DNA from: Neisseriaceae bacterium
GTDB lineage: Bacteria > Pseudomonadota > Gammaproteobacteria > Burkholderiales > Neisseriaceae
NCBI GenBank assembly: GCA_030151665.1
Contig: JASLDB010000198.1
Coordinates: forward strand, 1-13,338
Length of the DNA: 13,338 nt
Reading direction: 5' to 3'
Under the pieces are notes generated by a model. The model was not told the DNA's origin. It searched no databases and saw nothing but the letters and a program-made list of their open reading frames with translations. Shown here piece after piece: positions 6,767 to 13,240 of this stretch. The translations under genes were made by a program, and so were the position numbers. Within the stretch, counting starts at the first letter, position 1. Every line of letters starts with the position of its first letter.

Positions 6767-7896
6767 TGCCAACACAAAATGATGGTTTTATTGCTGCTTT
6801 TTTACAAACACTAAAAGGGATTTTTACCGATATTGGTCCCCTATTGTTAATTGTATTGGCACCGCTATTGTATGGTTTTTTATACCCTTGGCCATACAGC
6901 AATCAATTGGCTCGGCAAATTCCTGTTGCCATTATTGACCACGATAATACCAATTTATCTAGACAAATCACCCGCTATGCAATGGCAAGTCCCAACTTAC
7001 AAGTGCAGATGGCCAGTAGCGTTGAGGAGGCCAAAGATTTATTTTGGCAGGGCAAGATTGATGGCTACATGGTGATACCCCGTGACTTAAAACGCGATGT
7101 TCTTTATAAGCGAGAAGCGACTGTATCGGTAGCAACCACTGGTAGTTACGCATTGCTTAACGAAGGTGTTTCCATGGGATTTGCTAAGTCAATTGGCACT
7201 TTATCAGTGGGTTTGTCTATTAAAGAATTGGGTGCACGAGGTCAAAGCTTGCCACAAGCTTATTTCACCAGTAATCCATTATCCTTGACGATTCAAACCC
7301 ATTACAACCCAAGCGAAGGTTACAGTAGTTATGTTGTACCTGCTGTGGCAATCATTATTTTGCACCAAACTTTGCTCATGGGTGTCGCCCTCATGGTGGG
7401 TACTTGGTATGAAAAAAAATTGGCAAAAACACGCCTTCGTGTTTGGCTAGGCAGAATTGCAGCCTTATCAATCATTGGCTATTTGATGATGGGCTTTTAT
7501 TTTGGTTGGTTATTTTACTTAAACAATTACACCAGAGCAGGCAATTTATGGGGTGCCAGTTTATTGGGCTTGGTGTTGGTACCAACCATTGTCATTTTGG
7601 GGGCATTGTGTGGCCTTTGGATGAAAAACCGTGAACGTGCGGTGCAAGTGATTTTATTCACGTCTTTACCAATGTACTTTTTATCTGGGGTGTCATGGCC
7701 CAGTGAAGGTTTACCAACAGCCTTGCAATACATACGGTGGGCATTGCCCAGTACATCTGGAATTCATGCATCACTTTTGTACAATCAATTGGGTGCCCCT
7801 ATTGCCAGTGGATGGCATTATTTGGCCAATATTGCCATCATTGGTTTATTGGCTTTTGGTTTGCTTTGTTGTGTTGGTCAAGGTAAACAGAAATAA
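6766..7896 (+). CDS. ABC-2 type transporter permease, second of a pair
   Basis: This is the second ABC-2 family inner-membrane permease of the operon, 376 residues. One TM lies near 23-41. The periplasmic domain opens with PVAIIDHDNTNLSRQITRY (53-71) and runs to about 185. TM segments lie near 188-213, 228-252, 261-285, 291-309 and 352-371. The YFLSGVSWP sequence (304-312) is of the kind seen near the C-terminal membrane region of ABC-2 proteins. Its start codon shares one base with the stop of the preceding permease gene, so the two are probably made in equal amounts and assemble together. No nucleotide-binding motifs are present. It is the last gene of the operon and ends at a strong hairpin. 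The exported compound cannot be inferred from the sequence. Confidence 0.88.
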   Translation: MPTQNDGFIAAFLQTLKGIFTDIGPLLLIVLAPLLYGFLYPWPYSNQLARQIPVAIIDHDNTNLSRQITRYAMASPNLQVQMASSVEEAKDLFWQGKIDGYMVIPRDLKRDVLYKREATVSVATTGSYALLNEGVSMGFAKSIGTLSVGLSIKELGARGQSLPQAYFTSNPLSLTIQTHYNPSEGYSSYVVPAVAIIILHQTLLMGVALMVGTWYEKKLAKTRLRVWLGRIAALSIIGYLMMGFYFGWLFYLNNYTRAGNLWGASLLGLVLVPTIVILGALCGLWMKNRERAVQVILFTSLPMYFLSGVSWPSEGLPTALQYIRWALPSTSGIHASLLYNQLGAPIASGWHYLANIAIIGLLAFGLLCCVGQGKQK

Positions 7897-7927
7897 AAAA
7901 TGCTCGCCTAGGCGAGCATTTTATTTT
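7895..7927 (+). terminator. Bidirectional terminator between the export operon and yicC
   Basis: TGCTCGCC (7901-7908) and GGCGAGCA (7911-7918) form a GC-rich stem flanked by an A-run on the left and TTTTATTTT on the right. It begins directly at the permease stop and ends next to the yicC stop, so it serves both convergent units. Confidence 0.88.
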
Positions 7928-8792
7928 ATTCAATATTTTGCACTTGTTCTCGCATTTGCTCGATTAATACTTTCAAATTAACCGAAGCTTGTGTGCATTC
8001 TGCTGCAATGGCTTTACTGCCCAAGGTATTGGCTTCTCGGTTTAATTCTTGCATTAAAAAATCCAAACGCTTACCCACAGAGCCTTTGCCAGAAACAATA
8101 CGCGAAACTTCAGCAATGTGTGTGCGTAGGCGTGACAATTCCTCATCCACATCTGCTTTTTGCATAAACAAAGCAAACTCTTGTTTTAAGCGGTCATCTT
8201 CGATTTGCACCAAGGCATCACGTAAACGCTGTTCACACTTTTCGATGTGCTCTTGGATTAACACTGGTAATTTAAGCTGAACCTCTTCAACAATCACCCC
8301 AATTTGGCTTAGACGATCTTGTAAATGCTCAGCCAATTTTGCACCTTCTCGCTCACGACTTTGGTTAAAATCTAGCAAGGCTGTTTTAAGCATGGTTAAT
8401 ATGGATTCTTGTACTGCTTCTTTATCAGTATCTTGCCCCAATAAAACACCAGGGTGACGCAATAGATCTGCAACAGACAATGGACTTAATAAAGGGTGTT
8501 TTGCCAAAGCCTCTTGATTGATTATTGCTAATTGATTAAGCAAATCATGGTTAATATGCAATTGATCATTGCTTTGTGGTAATAACTGTTGATTTAAACG
8601 GCATTCCACTTTGCCACGAGAAACATGTGCTGAAATCAATTCACGCATTGCCCCTTCTAAAAAACGGTACTCATCTGGCATTCTAAATTGAATATCCAAA
8701 TAACGATGATTGACTGCGCGCAATTCAATATTCAAGCGATGGGTTTGCGCATCTTGACTAATATTGGCAAAACCAGTCATGCTTTTAATCAT
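7926..8792 (-). CDS. yicC: YicC family endoribonuclease
   Basis: This is a member of the YicC family, 288 residues against 287 in E. coli. The family has recently been described as endoribonucleases acting on RNA, including small RNAs. The N-terminal YicC domain begins with the invariant MIKSMTGFA and includes ELRAVNHRYLD and the RMPDEYR segment (about 1-155). A charged helical middle follows. The C-terminal DUF1732-type domain has the family signature KRLDFLMQELNREANTLGSK (about 243-262). The ATG at 8792 has AAAGGA seven bases upstream. It is divergent from rph, a linkage also found in E. coli, and fits a shared role in RNA metabolism. It ends at the bidirectional hairpin shared with the export operon. 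Confidence 0.94.
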   Translation of the reverse strand: MIKSMTGFANISQDAQTHRLNIELRAVNHRYLDIQFRMPDEYRFLEGAMRELISAHVSRGKVECRLNQQLLPQSNDQLHINHDLLNQLAIINQEALAKHPLLSPLSVADLLRHPGVLLGQDTDKEAVQESILTMLKTALLDFNQSREREGAKLAEHLQDRLSQIGVIVEEVQLKLPVLIQEHIEKCEQRLRDALVQIEDDRLKQEFALFMQKADVDEELSRLRTHIAEVSRIVSGKGSVGKRLDFLMQELNREANTLGSKAIAAECTQASVNLKVLIEQMREQVQNIE

Positions 8793-8826
8793 AATCTAAT
8801 CCTTTAAAATGGCTAGCATGCAACGG

Positions 8827-8853
8827 GCACCATACCAATTCATGCTATGGTGC
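8827..8853. promoter_or_regulatory. Inverted repeat in the yicC/rph divergent region
   Basis: GCACCATA (8827-8834) and TATGGTGC (8846-8853) are exact 8-bp inverted repeats with an 11-base loop, 35 bases upstream of the yicC start. It could be a protein site or a yicC leader hairpin. There is no T-run, so it is unlikely to be a terminator. Confidence 0.4.
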
Positions 8854-8903
8854 TTATCTTACCGTGTCGTTTAGCTGAAAGATAGGCTTATTTTTCTCAC
8901 GAT

Positions 8904-8932
8904 GAAACAGTCATTTTAGATAAGTGTATAAT
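8904..8932 (+). promoter_or_regulatory. Probable rph promoter
   Basis: A consensus TATAAT lies at 8927-8932, with a weak -35 (GAAACA, 8904-8909) 17 bases upstream. Transcription would begin near 8939, which is past the upstream in-frame ATG at 8934 and before the ATG at 8976. This supports the shorter rph start. Confidence 0.55.
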
Positions 8933-8975
8933 CATGGCTTATTCTAATTTTCTTATTTTCTCGGAGCACTCTTAC

Positions 8976-9704
8976 ATGAGTACATTGATTCGCACTTCTC
9001 GTCAAAATAACGAAATGCGCCCTATTCGCATCACCACCCATTTCTTGTCACAAGCAGAAGGCTCTGTACTCATTGAATGTGGTAACACCAAAATTATCTG
9101 TACAGCCAGTGTGGAAGAAAATATACCCCCATTCTTAAAAGGCAAAAACCAAGGGTGGGTCACAGCGGAATATGGCATGTTGCCACGATCGACCCATTCT
9201 CGCATGCGTCGAGAAGCTGCCGCTGGCAAACAAAGTGGCCGTACGCAAGAAATCCAACGTTTAATTGGTCGAGCCCTTCGTGCAGTTGTTGACTTGGAAA
9301 AGCTAGGTGAAAGACAAATTTTAATTGACTGTGATGTGATTCAAGCCGACGGTGGTACACGCACAACCAGCATCACAGGCGCTTTTGTAGCATTAAAGAT
9401 TGCCATTCAACAATTATTGGATTCAGGCGTTATCACTGAAAACCCAATCAAAGAATCGGTAGCTGCGGTTTCTGTTGGCATTGTTGCAGGCATACCATTA
9501 TTGGACTTGGAGTACACAGAGGACTCTAATTGCGATAGCGATGTAAATGTCATCATGACCAGCAGTGGTAATATTGTGGAAATTCAAGGCACTGCTGAAG
9601 GTGCGACCTTTAGCCCTACCGCCTTGATTGAACTGATTGGCTTGGCACAACAAGGCATTAGCGAACTTTTCGTACAGCAAGAAAACGCATTATCTAGCAT
9701 TTAA
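8976..9704 (+). CDS. rph: Ribonuclease PH
   Basis: This phosphorolytic 3'-5' exoribonuclease trims the 3' ends of tRNA precursors and other RNAs, using phosphate to release nucleoside diphosphates. It normally forms a hexamer. The 242-residue protein matches the usual length (E. coli 238). Conserved blocks appear in order: RTSRQNNEMRPI (6-17), GWVTAEYGMLPRST (60-73), SGRTQEIQRLIGRALRAVVD (87-106, with the phosphate-site arginine at 89), CDVIQADGGTRTTSITGA (119-136) and EIQGTAEG (202-209). The ATG at 8976 has GGAG nine bases upstream and gives the normal N-terminus. The in-frame ATG at 8934 would overlap the predicted promoter start site. E. coli carries pyrE downstream, but here the gene ends in its own terminator before lysC. 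Confidence 0.96.
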   Translation: MSTLIRTSRQNNEMRPIRITTHFLSQAEGSVLIECGNTKIICTASVEENIPPFLKGKNQGWVTAEYGMLPRSTHSRMRREAAAGKQSGRTQEIQRLIGRALRAVVDLEKLGERQILIDCDVIQADGGTRTTSITGAFVALKIAIQQLLDSGVITENPIKESVAAVSVGIVAGIPLLDLEYTEDSNCDSDVNVIMTSSGNIVEIQGTAEGATFSPTALIELIGLAQQGISELFVQQENALSSI

Positions 9705-9711
9705 TATCAAT

Positions 9712-9735
9712 AAGGGGCAAATGCCCCTTGTTTTC
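9712..9735 (+). terminator. Intrinsic terminator of rph
   Basis: AAGGGGCA (9712-9719) and TGCCCCTT (9722-9729) form a GC-rich stem followed by GTTTTC. It starts seven bases after the rph stop. The short central bases mean the effective loop is CAAATG or AAAT. Confidence 0.8.
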
Positions 9736-9756
9736 TGTGCCAAATGTGCTAATAAT
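9728..9756 (+). promoter_or_regulatory. Candidate lysC promoter
   Basis: TTGTTT (9728-9733) and AATAAT (9751-9756) are separated by 17 bases and lie directly after the rph terminator stem. The leader would be about 35 bases, too short for a lysine riboswitch. Confidence 0.45.
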
Positions 9757-9799
9757 ATCTCTCCACTTTCAAAATTATTGATAAACAAAGAAGAAAACA

Positions 9800-11020
9800 A
9801 TGGCATTAATTGTACAAAAATACGGCGGCACCTCCGTGGGTTCCACAGATCGTATTAAAAACGTTGCGAAACGCATTGCAAAATTTAAAGCCGAAGGACA
9901 CGACATTGTTGTTGTGGTTTCTGCCATGAGTGGAGAAACCAATCGCCTAGTTGCTCTAGCTGAAGCGATGCAAGAATTTCCTGATCCACGCGAAATGGAC
10001 GTTATCTTGTCCACGGGAGAGCAAGTAACCATCGGCTTATTGGCCATGGCATTAAAAGACATTGGTATTGACGCCAAAAGCATGACAGGTTGGCAAGTTG
10101 CAGTCAAAACTGACAGCTCACACACCAAAGCGCGTATTGAAGAAATCAATAGTGATGCCATGCATGCAGAACTTAAACAAGGCAAAGTGTTAATTGTTGC
10201 AGGCTTCCAAGGTGTTGATAGTCAGAATGACATTACTACCTTAGGTCGTGGTGGCTCTGACACCTCTGCCGTGGCTTTGGCTGCAGCACTTAAGGCAGAT
10301 GAATGCCAAATTTACACCGATGTGGACGGTGTTTACACCACAGACCCTCGCGTGGTTCCTGAAGCCAAGCGATTAGACACCATTACATTCGAAGAAATGT
10401 TGGAGTTGGCGAGTTTGGGTTCAAAAGTATTGCAAATTCGCGCCGTTGAATTTGCAGGAAAATACCAAGTTCGTTTGCGCGTGTTAAGCAGTTTACAAGA
10501 CGAAGGTGAAGGCACCTTAATTACATTAGAAGAGGAAGCAACCATGGAAAAAGCTGCCGTTACTGGTATCGCATTTGATAAAAACCAAGCCCGTATCAAT
10601 GTACGTGGTGTACCTGACAAACCAGGTATTGCTTATCAAATCTTGGGTGCTGTTGCGGATGCTAACATCGAAGTTGACATGATAATCCAAAACATTGGCG
10701 AAGCGGGCACCACCGATTTTTCTTTTACAGTACCCCGTGTTGATTATCAAAAAACCTTAAAACTATTGGCTGAAGTACAAAAAAATATTGGCGCTGCCAA
10801 AGTTGATGGTGATGACAATGTGGTTAAAGTATCTATTGTAGGCTTGGGTATGCGCTCTCATGTTGGTGTTGCATCAACCATGTTCCGCACTTTGGCTGAA
10901 GAAGGCATCAATATTCAAATGATTAGCACATCTGAAATCAAAGTATCAGTATTGATTGAAGAGAAATACATGGAATTGGCTGCACGTGTCTTGCATAAAG
11001 TTTTTGGTTTGGATGCTTAA
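9800..11020 (+). CDS. lysC: Aspartate kinase (aspartokinase)
   Basis: This enzyme phosphorylates aspartate, the first step toward lysine, threonine, methionine and diaminopimelate. The 406-residue protein is the monofunctional two-ACT type common in beta- and other proteobacteria, not the longer E. coli LysC. The kinase domain (about 1-245) begins MALIVQKYGGTSVGS and contains STGEQ (71-75), GRGGSDTSAVALAAAL (149-164) and YTDVDGVYTTDPR (172-184). Two ACT domains follow (about 265-335 and 343-406), with VRGVPDKPGIAYQIL (268-282) and VGLGMRSHVGVAS (347-359). These are the usual lysine/threonine feedback sites. The ATG at 9800 gives the canonical family start, though its Shine-Dalgarno (AAGAAG) is only moderate. 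A strong internal start at 10544 may produce a second product. Confidence 0.97.
   Translation: MALIVQKYGGTSVGSTDRIKNVAKRIAKFKAEGHDIVVVVSAMSGETNRLVALAEAMQEFPDPREMDVILSTGEQVTIGLLAMALKDIGIDAKSMTGWQVAVKTDSSHTKARIEEINSDAMHAELKQGKVLIVAGFQGVDSQNDITTLGRGGSDTSAVALAAALKADECQIYTDVDGVYTTDPRVVPEAKRLDTITFEEMLELASLGSKVLQIRAVEFAGKYQVRLRVLSSLQDEGEGTLITLEEEATMEKAAVTGIAFDKNQARINVRGVPDKPGIAYQILGAVADANIEVDMIIQNIGEAGTTDFSFTVPRVDYQKTLKLLAEVQKNIGAAKVDGDDNVVKVSIVGLGMRSHVGVASTMFRTLAEEGINIQMISTSEIKVSVLIEEKYMELAARVLHKVFGLDA
10531..11020 (+). promoter_or_regulatory. Possible internal translation start for an aspartokinase beta subunit
   Basis: Inside lysC, AGAGGA (10531-10536) stands seven bases before an in-frame ATG at 10544 (Met249). 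Initiation there would give a 158-residue protein holding just the two ACT domains. In Corynebacterium and Bacillus aspartokinases, a regulatory beta subunit is made from an internal start at about this same point. The sequence supports initiation but does not prove it, because GAAGAGGAAGCA also encodes a plausible EEEA segment. Confidence 0.45.
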
Positions 11021-11035
11021 ATCATCTTTTGCTGT

Positions 11036-11070
11036 AAAAAAGCCCAATGATCTCTTTCATTGGGCTTTTT
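11036..11070 (+). terminator. Intrinsic terminator of lysC
   Basis: A 14-bp stem (AAAAAGCCCAATGA at 11037-11050, with its complement at 11057-11070) encloses a 6-base loop and ends in a run of five T. It starts 16 bases after the lysC stop. Confidence 0.92.
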
Positions 11071-11263
11071 GTTGGGTGATGATTAATTTACTCAATACAA
11101 TCCTTTTGGGTGTCAATCTAAACAGTAAACCAAAACTTCGCTTCTGACGCTATTTTATGGTTGGTATTTTTATCATCACAACCAGTTTAAGCAAATCTAA
11201 ACGAAACTGTTTAAGGATGTGGTGAATTGGCATTGCGCTGAATGGATTATTTGTTTTAATTTT

Positions 11264-11287
11264 TAATTTCTTTATTGACAGAAATTA
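11264..11287. promoter_or_regulatory. Operator-like palindrome over the regulator promoter
   Basis: TAATTTC (11264-11270) and GAAATTA (11281-11287) are 7-bp inverted arms 10 bases apart. The centre contains the -35 box TTGACA. A similar site recurs at 11840-11865; the shared pattern is ATTTCNNTNTTNACAGAAAT. A protein bound here would block RNA polymerase, as expected of self-repression by a MarR/GbsR-type regulator. Confidence 0.5.
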
Positions 11288-11303
11288 TAGAAAATACTAT
11301 ATT
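11275..11303 (+). promoter_or_regulatory. Strong promoter of the GbsR-type regulator gene, predicted leaderless
   Basis: A perfect TTGACA (11275-11280) and TATATT (11298-11303, one mismatch to consensus) have the ideal 17-base spacing. Counting seven bases past the -10 box puts the transcription start at 11310, the A of the ATG. There is no room for a Shine-Dalgarno sequence. Confidence 0.75.
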
Positions 11304-11309
11304 TAGAAC

Positions 11310-11828
11310 ATGAAACTAAATCCAACCACTGAAAAATTTATTTTACACTGGGGCGAGATGGGCACCAAGTGGGGTGTTAATCGCACAGTAGCTCAAATTC
11401 ATGCTCTACTGTATATCGTGGGAGAGCCCATGAATGCAGAAGAGATTTGCCAAACATTGAATGTTGCAAGATCCAATGTTAGTAATAGCATTAAAGAACT
11501 ACAAAACTGGCAATTGATTCAAACAGCTCCTATTCTAGGCGATAGGCGTGAGCATTTCACCACATCAGATGATGTTTGGGCATTGTTCAAAACCATTATT
11601 TTGGAGCGTCAACGACGTGAGCTTGAACCAACCGTTCAATTTTTAGAACAACTTATGCAAAGTGACTCTTTTGCAAATGAAAACCCTGCCATGCAAAAAA
11701 GGGTTAAAGACACACATGAATTACTAGATACTATGTGTTCTTGGTCACGTAAAATGTTGGTTTTACCCAGTAAAACATTGAACAAAATTATTAAATTGGG
11801 TACCGGTATTCTTAAGTTTTTGGGTTAA
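11310..11828 (+). CDS. GbsR/MarR-type transcriptional regulator
   Basis: This is a 172-residue winged helix-turn-helix regulator of the GbsR branch of the MarR-like superfamily. The N-terminal helix (FILHWGEMGTKWGVNRTVAQ, 10-29) and first helix are followed by the HTH at about 41-66 (MNAEEICQTLNVARSNVSNS). A wing with GDRREHF lies at 77-83. A C-terminal helical part (about 88-172) probably makes the dimer. No ligand-binding residues can be assigned; GbsR itself senses choline in Bacillus, but no betaine genes are near. The start codon is fixed by the promoter, which predicts an mRNA beginning at the ATG. The next gene, 72 bases downstream, encodes a small membrane protein and is the most likely target besides the regulator's own promoter, since both have a similar palindrome. 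Confidence 0.85.
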   Translation: MKLNPTTEKFILHWGEMGTKWGVNRTVAQIHALLYIVGEPMNAEEICQTLNVARSNVSNSIKELQNWQLIQTAPILGDRREHFTTSDDVWALFKTIILERQRRELEPTVQFLEQLMQSDSFANENPAMQKRVKDTHELLDTMCSWSRKMLVLPSKTLNKIIKLGTGILKFLG

Positions 11829-11839
11829 AATTTTCAATA

Positions 11840-11865
11840 TTTATTTCAGTTTTAACAGAAATAAA
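11840..11865. promoter_or_regulatory. Second operator-like palindrome, upstream of the small membrane protein gene
   Basis: TTTATTTC (11840-11847) and GAAATAAA (11858-11865) are perfect 8-bp arms 10 bases apart. Inside them GTT and AAC also pair, giving a 26-bp near-palindrome with one mismatched position. It matches the site at 11264-11287 in arms and spacing. It lies 12-37 bases after the regulator stop. A stem this AT-rich and lacking a T-tract is unlikely to be a terminator. Confidence 0.5.
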
Positions 11866-11900
11866 TTAACATTCAGAAGCAATGATAATAGGAGGTGGTT

Positions 11901-12317
11901 ATGTACAATTCAGATATCGCACAAAGTACTGTAGAAAGTATCGGTCTATTACCGTTTATTTTATTACTGGTTATTCCCATTGCTATTAGTGCAGTGTGTT
12001 GGTTTATTTTGGGCCCTACCATTAAAAAAGTGTTACGTGTATTGTGCAATGACGATAGAAATGAAGTCAAAGACATCAGCGGTGAATTTTGGCAAAGAAT
12101 TTATTTAGCCATCACCTTGTTCATGCCCATCTTGCTGGTTTTGTTCTTTTCACAGCCAACTTCATTATTGTCTATATTGCGTTGGTCATTATTTGGAGCC
12201 CTCTTCTTATTCTTAACCATTGCCCACTTGGTTCGCCAGCAAATCGCTCACGCACAGTCTGTACACAATTCGTTACCTTCACTTAAAGAAGAAACCGTTA
12301 CCAATAATACTATTTAA
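11901..12317 (+). CDS. Small inner-membrane protein of unknown function
   Basis: I do not recognise this 138-residue protein. Three hydrophobic segments are evident: about 15-37 (IGLLPFILLLVIPIAISAVC), 67-84 (IYLAITLFMPILLVLFFS) and 93-112 (ILRWSLFGALFLFLTIAHLV). A charged loop of about 30 residues (38-66, with CNDDRNEVKD) lies between the first two, and the C-terminal tail (113-138) is polar. No signal peptide, enzyme motif or metal site is visible. The ATG at 11901 was chosen because AGGAGG (11890-11895) stands five bases upstream; the GTG at 11895 would overlap that ribosome-binding site. It follows the GbsR-type regulator on the same strand and shares an operator-like palindrome with it. 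It may therefore be regulated by that protein or be co-transcribed with it. A membrane-stress or transport accessory role would be speculation. Confidence 0.75.
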   Translation: MYNSDIAQSTVESIGLLPFILLLVIPIAISAVCWFILGPTIKKVLRVLCNDDRNEVKDISGEFWQRIYLAITLFMPILLVLFFSQPTSLLSILRWSLFGALFLFLTIAHLVRQQIAHAQSVHNSLPSLKEETVTNNTI

Positions 12318-12320
12318 CCA

Positions 12321-12350
12321 AAACAGTGCCGCTTTGCGGCATTGTTTTTA
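12321..12350 (+). terminator. Bidirectional terminator after the small membrane protein gene
   Basis: AAACAGTGCCGC (12321-12332) pairs with GCGGCATTGTTT (12336-12347), with one G-T wobble and a TTT loop, followed by TT. The A-rich left flank lets it also serve the convergent chaperone gene that ends at 12354. Confidence 0.85.
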
Positions 12351-12353
12351 AGA

Positions 12354-13031
12354 TTAATTGTTGATTGGGCATTGCTTACTCAGTGAAATAAATTGTTTTT
12401 TAGTAACAATATAACTTCGATTATTGTTACTTAGGAGCCTATTTTTTAATGTTTCTCCTGGCAATACATCAAAGATAGCTGGTTCGTCCTCTGCATCGCA
12501 TCCTGTATGCAACAAAACACGAAAAAAGGTATTCCCAGTATTGGTAATACTACCCGCATTCTGCTGGTAATCGTATTGAAATTTAATATTCCTTGGTCTA
12601 ACAACAACATAAGTATCCAGGCCAACACTGCTAAAAACATGACCTTGTTTACCATTATCTTCGGTGCTCTTATCAAATTTGGCGGCAGTTTCTTTTAAGA
12701 TAATTCGGTAATACCGTTCATTATCATCCTTAGGCCCTTGGTAATAAACTTTGAAGTAATCCGTTTTACCCGGATCAACCATCAATTTAAGTGGAGCAAA
12801 CATCACTTCACCTGACTCAATATAGTCGGATTTCTCGGCTTTACCAGGCCGATCAATCTTATACATGCTTACAGCATAAACATTACTTGATCGGCTATCA
12901 TTCAAGAATGAGCGAGAGGCAAATTCTTCATCACTTTCAATCACCAAAATATCACTGTCGACATAAATACCCATCGAATTCATGCTGTAGCATGTCAGAA
13001 ACAATATCAAGAGCATTCTTAAAAAAAACAT
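12354..13031 (-). CDS. EcpE-like periplasmic fimbrial chaperone (ECP/Mat type)
   Basis: This is a PapD-like chaperone that would stabilise pilus subunits in the periplasm and deliver them to an outer-membrane usher. The 225-residue product has a signal peptide (about 1-21, MFFLRMLLILFLTCYS). The first Ig-like domain carries VMFAPLKLMVDPGKTDYFKV and YYQGPKDDNERYYRI (77-110). The second begins near VVVRPRNIKFQYDY (142-155) and contains SITNTGNTFFRVLL (161-174). Two cysteines, Cys178 and Cys221, are placed to form the disulfide seen in EcpE-type chaperones (GCD near 177-179, QCP at 220-222). By memory of the E. coli proteins it resembles EcpE more than EcpB. The ATG at 13031 has AAAGG nine bases upstream; the in-frame TTG at 13040 overlaps that spacing. 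In ecp operons ecpE is the last gene, which fits its place here before a terminator. Confidence 0.8.
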   Translation of the reverse strand: MFFLRMLLILFLTCYSMNSMGIYVDSDILVIESDEEFASRSFLNDSRSSNVYAVSMYKIDRPGKAEKSDYIESGEVMFAPLKLMVDPGKTDYFKVYYQGPKDDNERYYRIILKETAAKFDKSTEDNGKQGHVFSSVGLDTYVVVRPRNIKFQYDYQQNAGSITNTGNTFFRVLLHTGCDAEDEPAIFDVLPGETLKNRLLSNNNRSYIVTKKQFISLSKQCPINN

Positions 13032-13240
13032 ATTATTCAACCTTTTATATGGAATAAATCACAAAAATTCATGATAATAAGCGTATTTTATTGATACCGT
13101 ATAATGTTTAACACATCCATTTTATTCAGTATTGCAAGTTAAAGAATTTGGTTTGAATAATAGCAGTTATGCATTCATGAATATCCCAAGGTTAGAATGA
13201 TTCTTCCAAAAAAAGCACGTCTTAATCAATAATACAATGG

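Noticed and set aside
7885..7896. AACAGAAATAAA at the end of the second permease, identical to the right half of the palindrome at 11840-11865
   Set aside because: The left half is missing and the bases are explained by the last codons and the stop of the gene, so it is probably coincidence.
8934..8975. Longer N-terminus of RNase PH from the ATG at 8934
   Set aside because: The consensus TATAAT at 8927-8932 would start transcription after this ATG, and the ATG at 8976 has a good ribosome-binding site and the family N-terminus.
9705..9799. Lysine riboswitch upstream of lysC
   Set aside because: Only 95 bases separate rph and lysC, and about 25 of them are the rph terminator. This is too short for the roughly 170-base lysine aptamer.
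11183..11215. CAGTTT/AAACTG inverted repeat and CAGTTTAAG/CTGTTTAAG near-direct repeat before the regulator gene
   Set aside because: The arms are short, the sequence is AT-rich, and the elements lie about 60 bases or more upstream of the -35 box. There is no further support.
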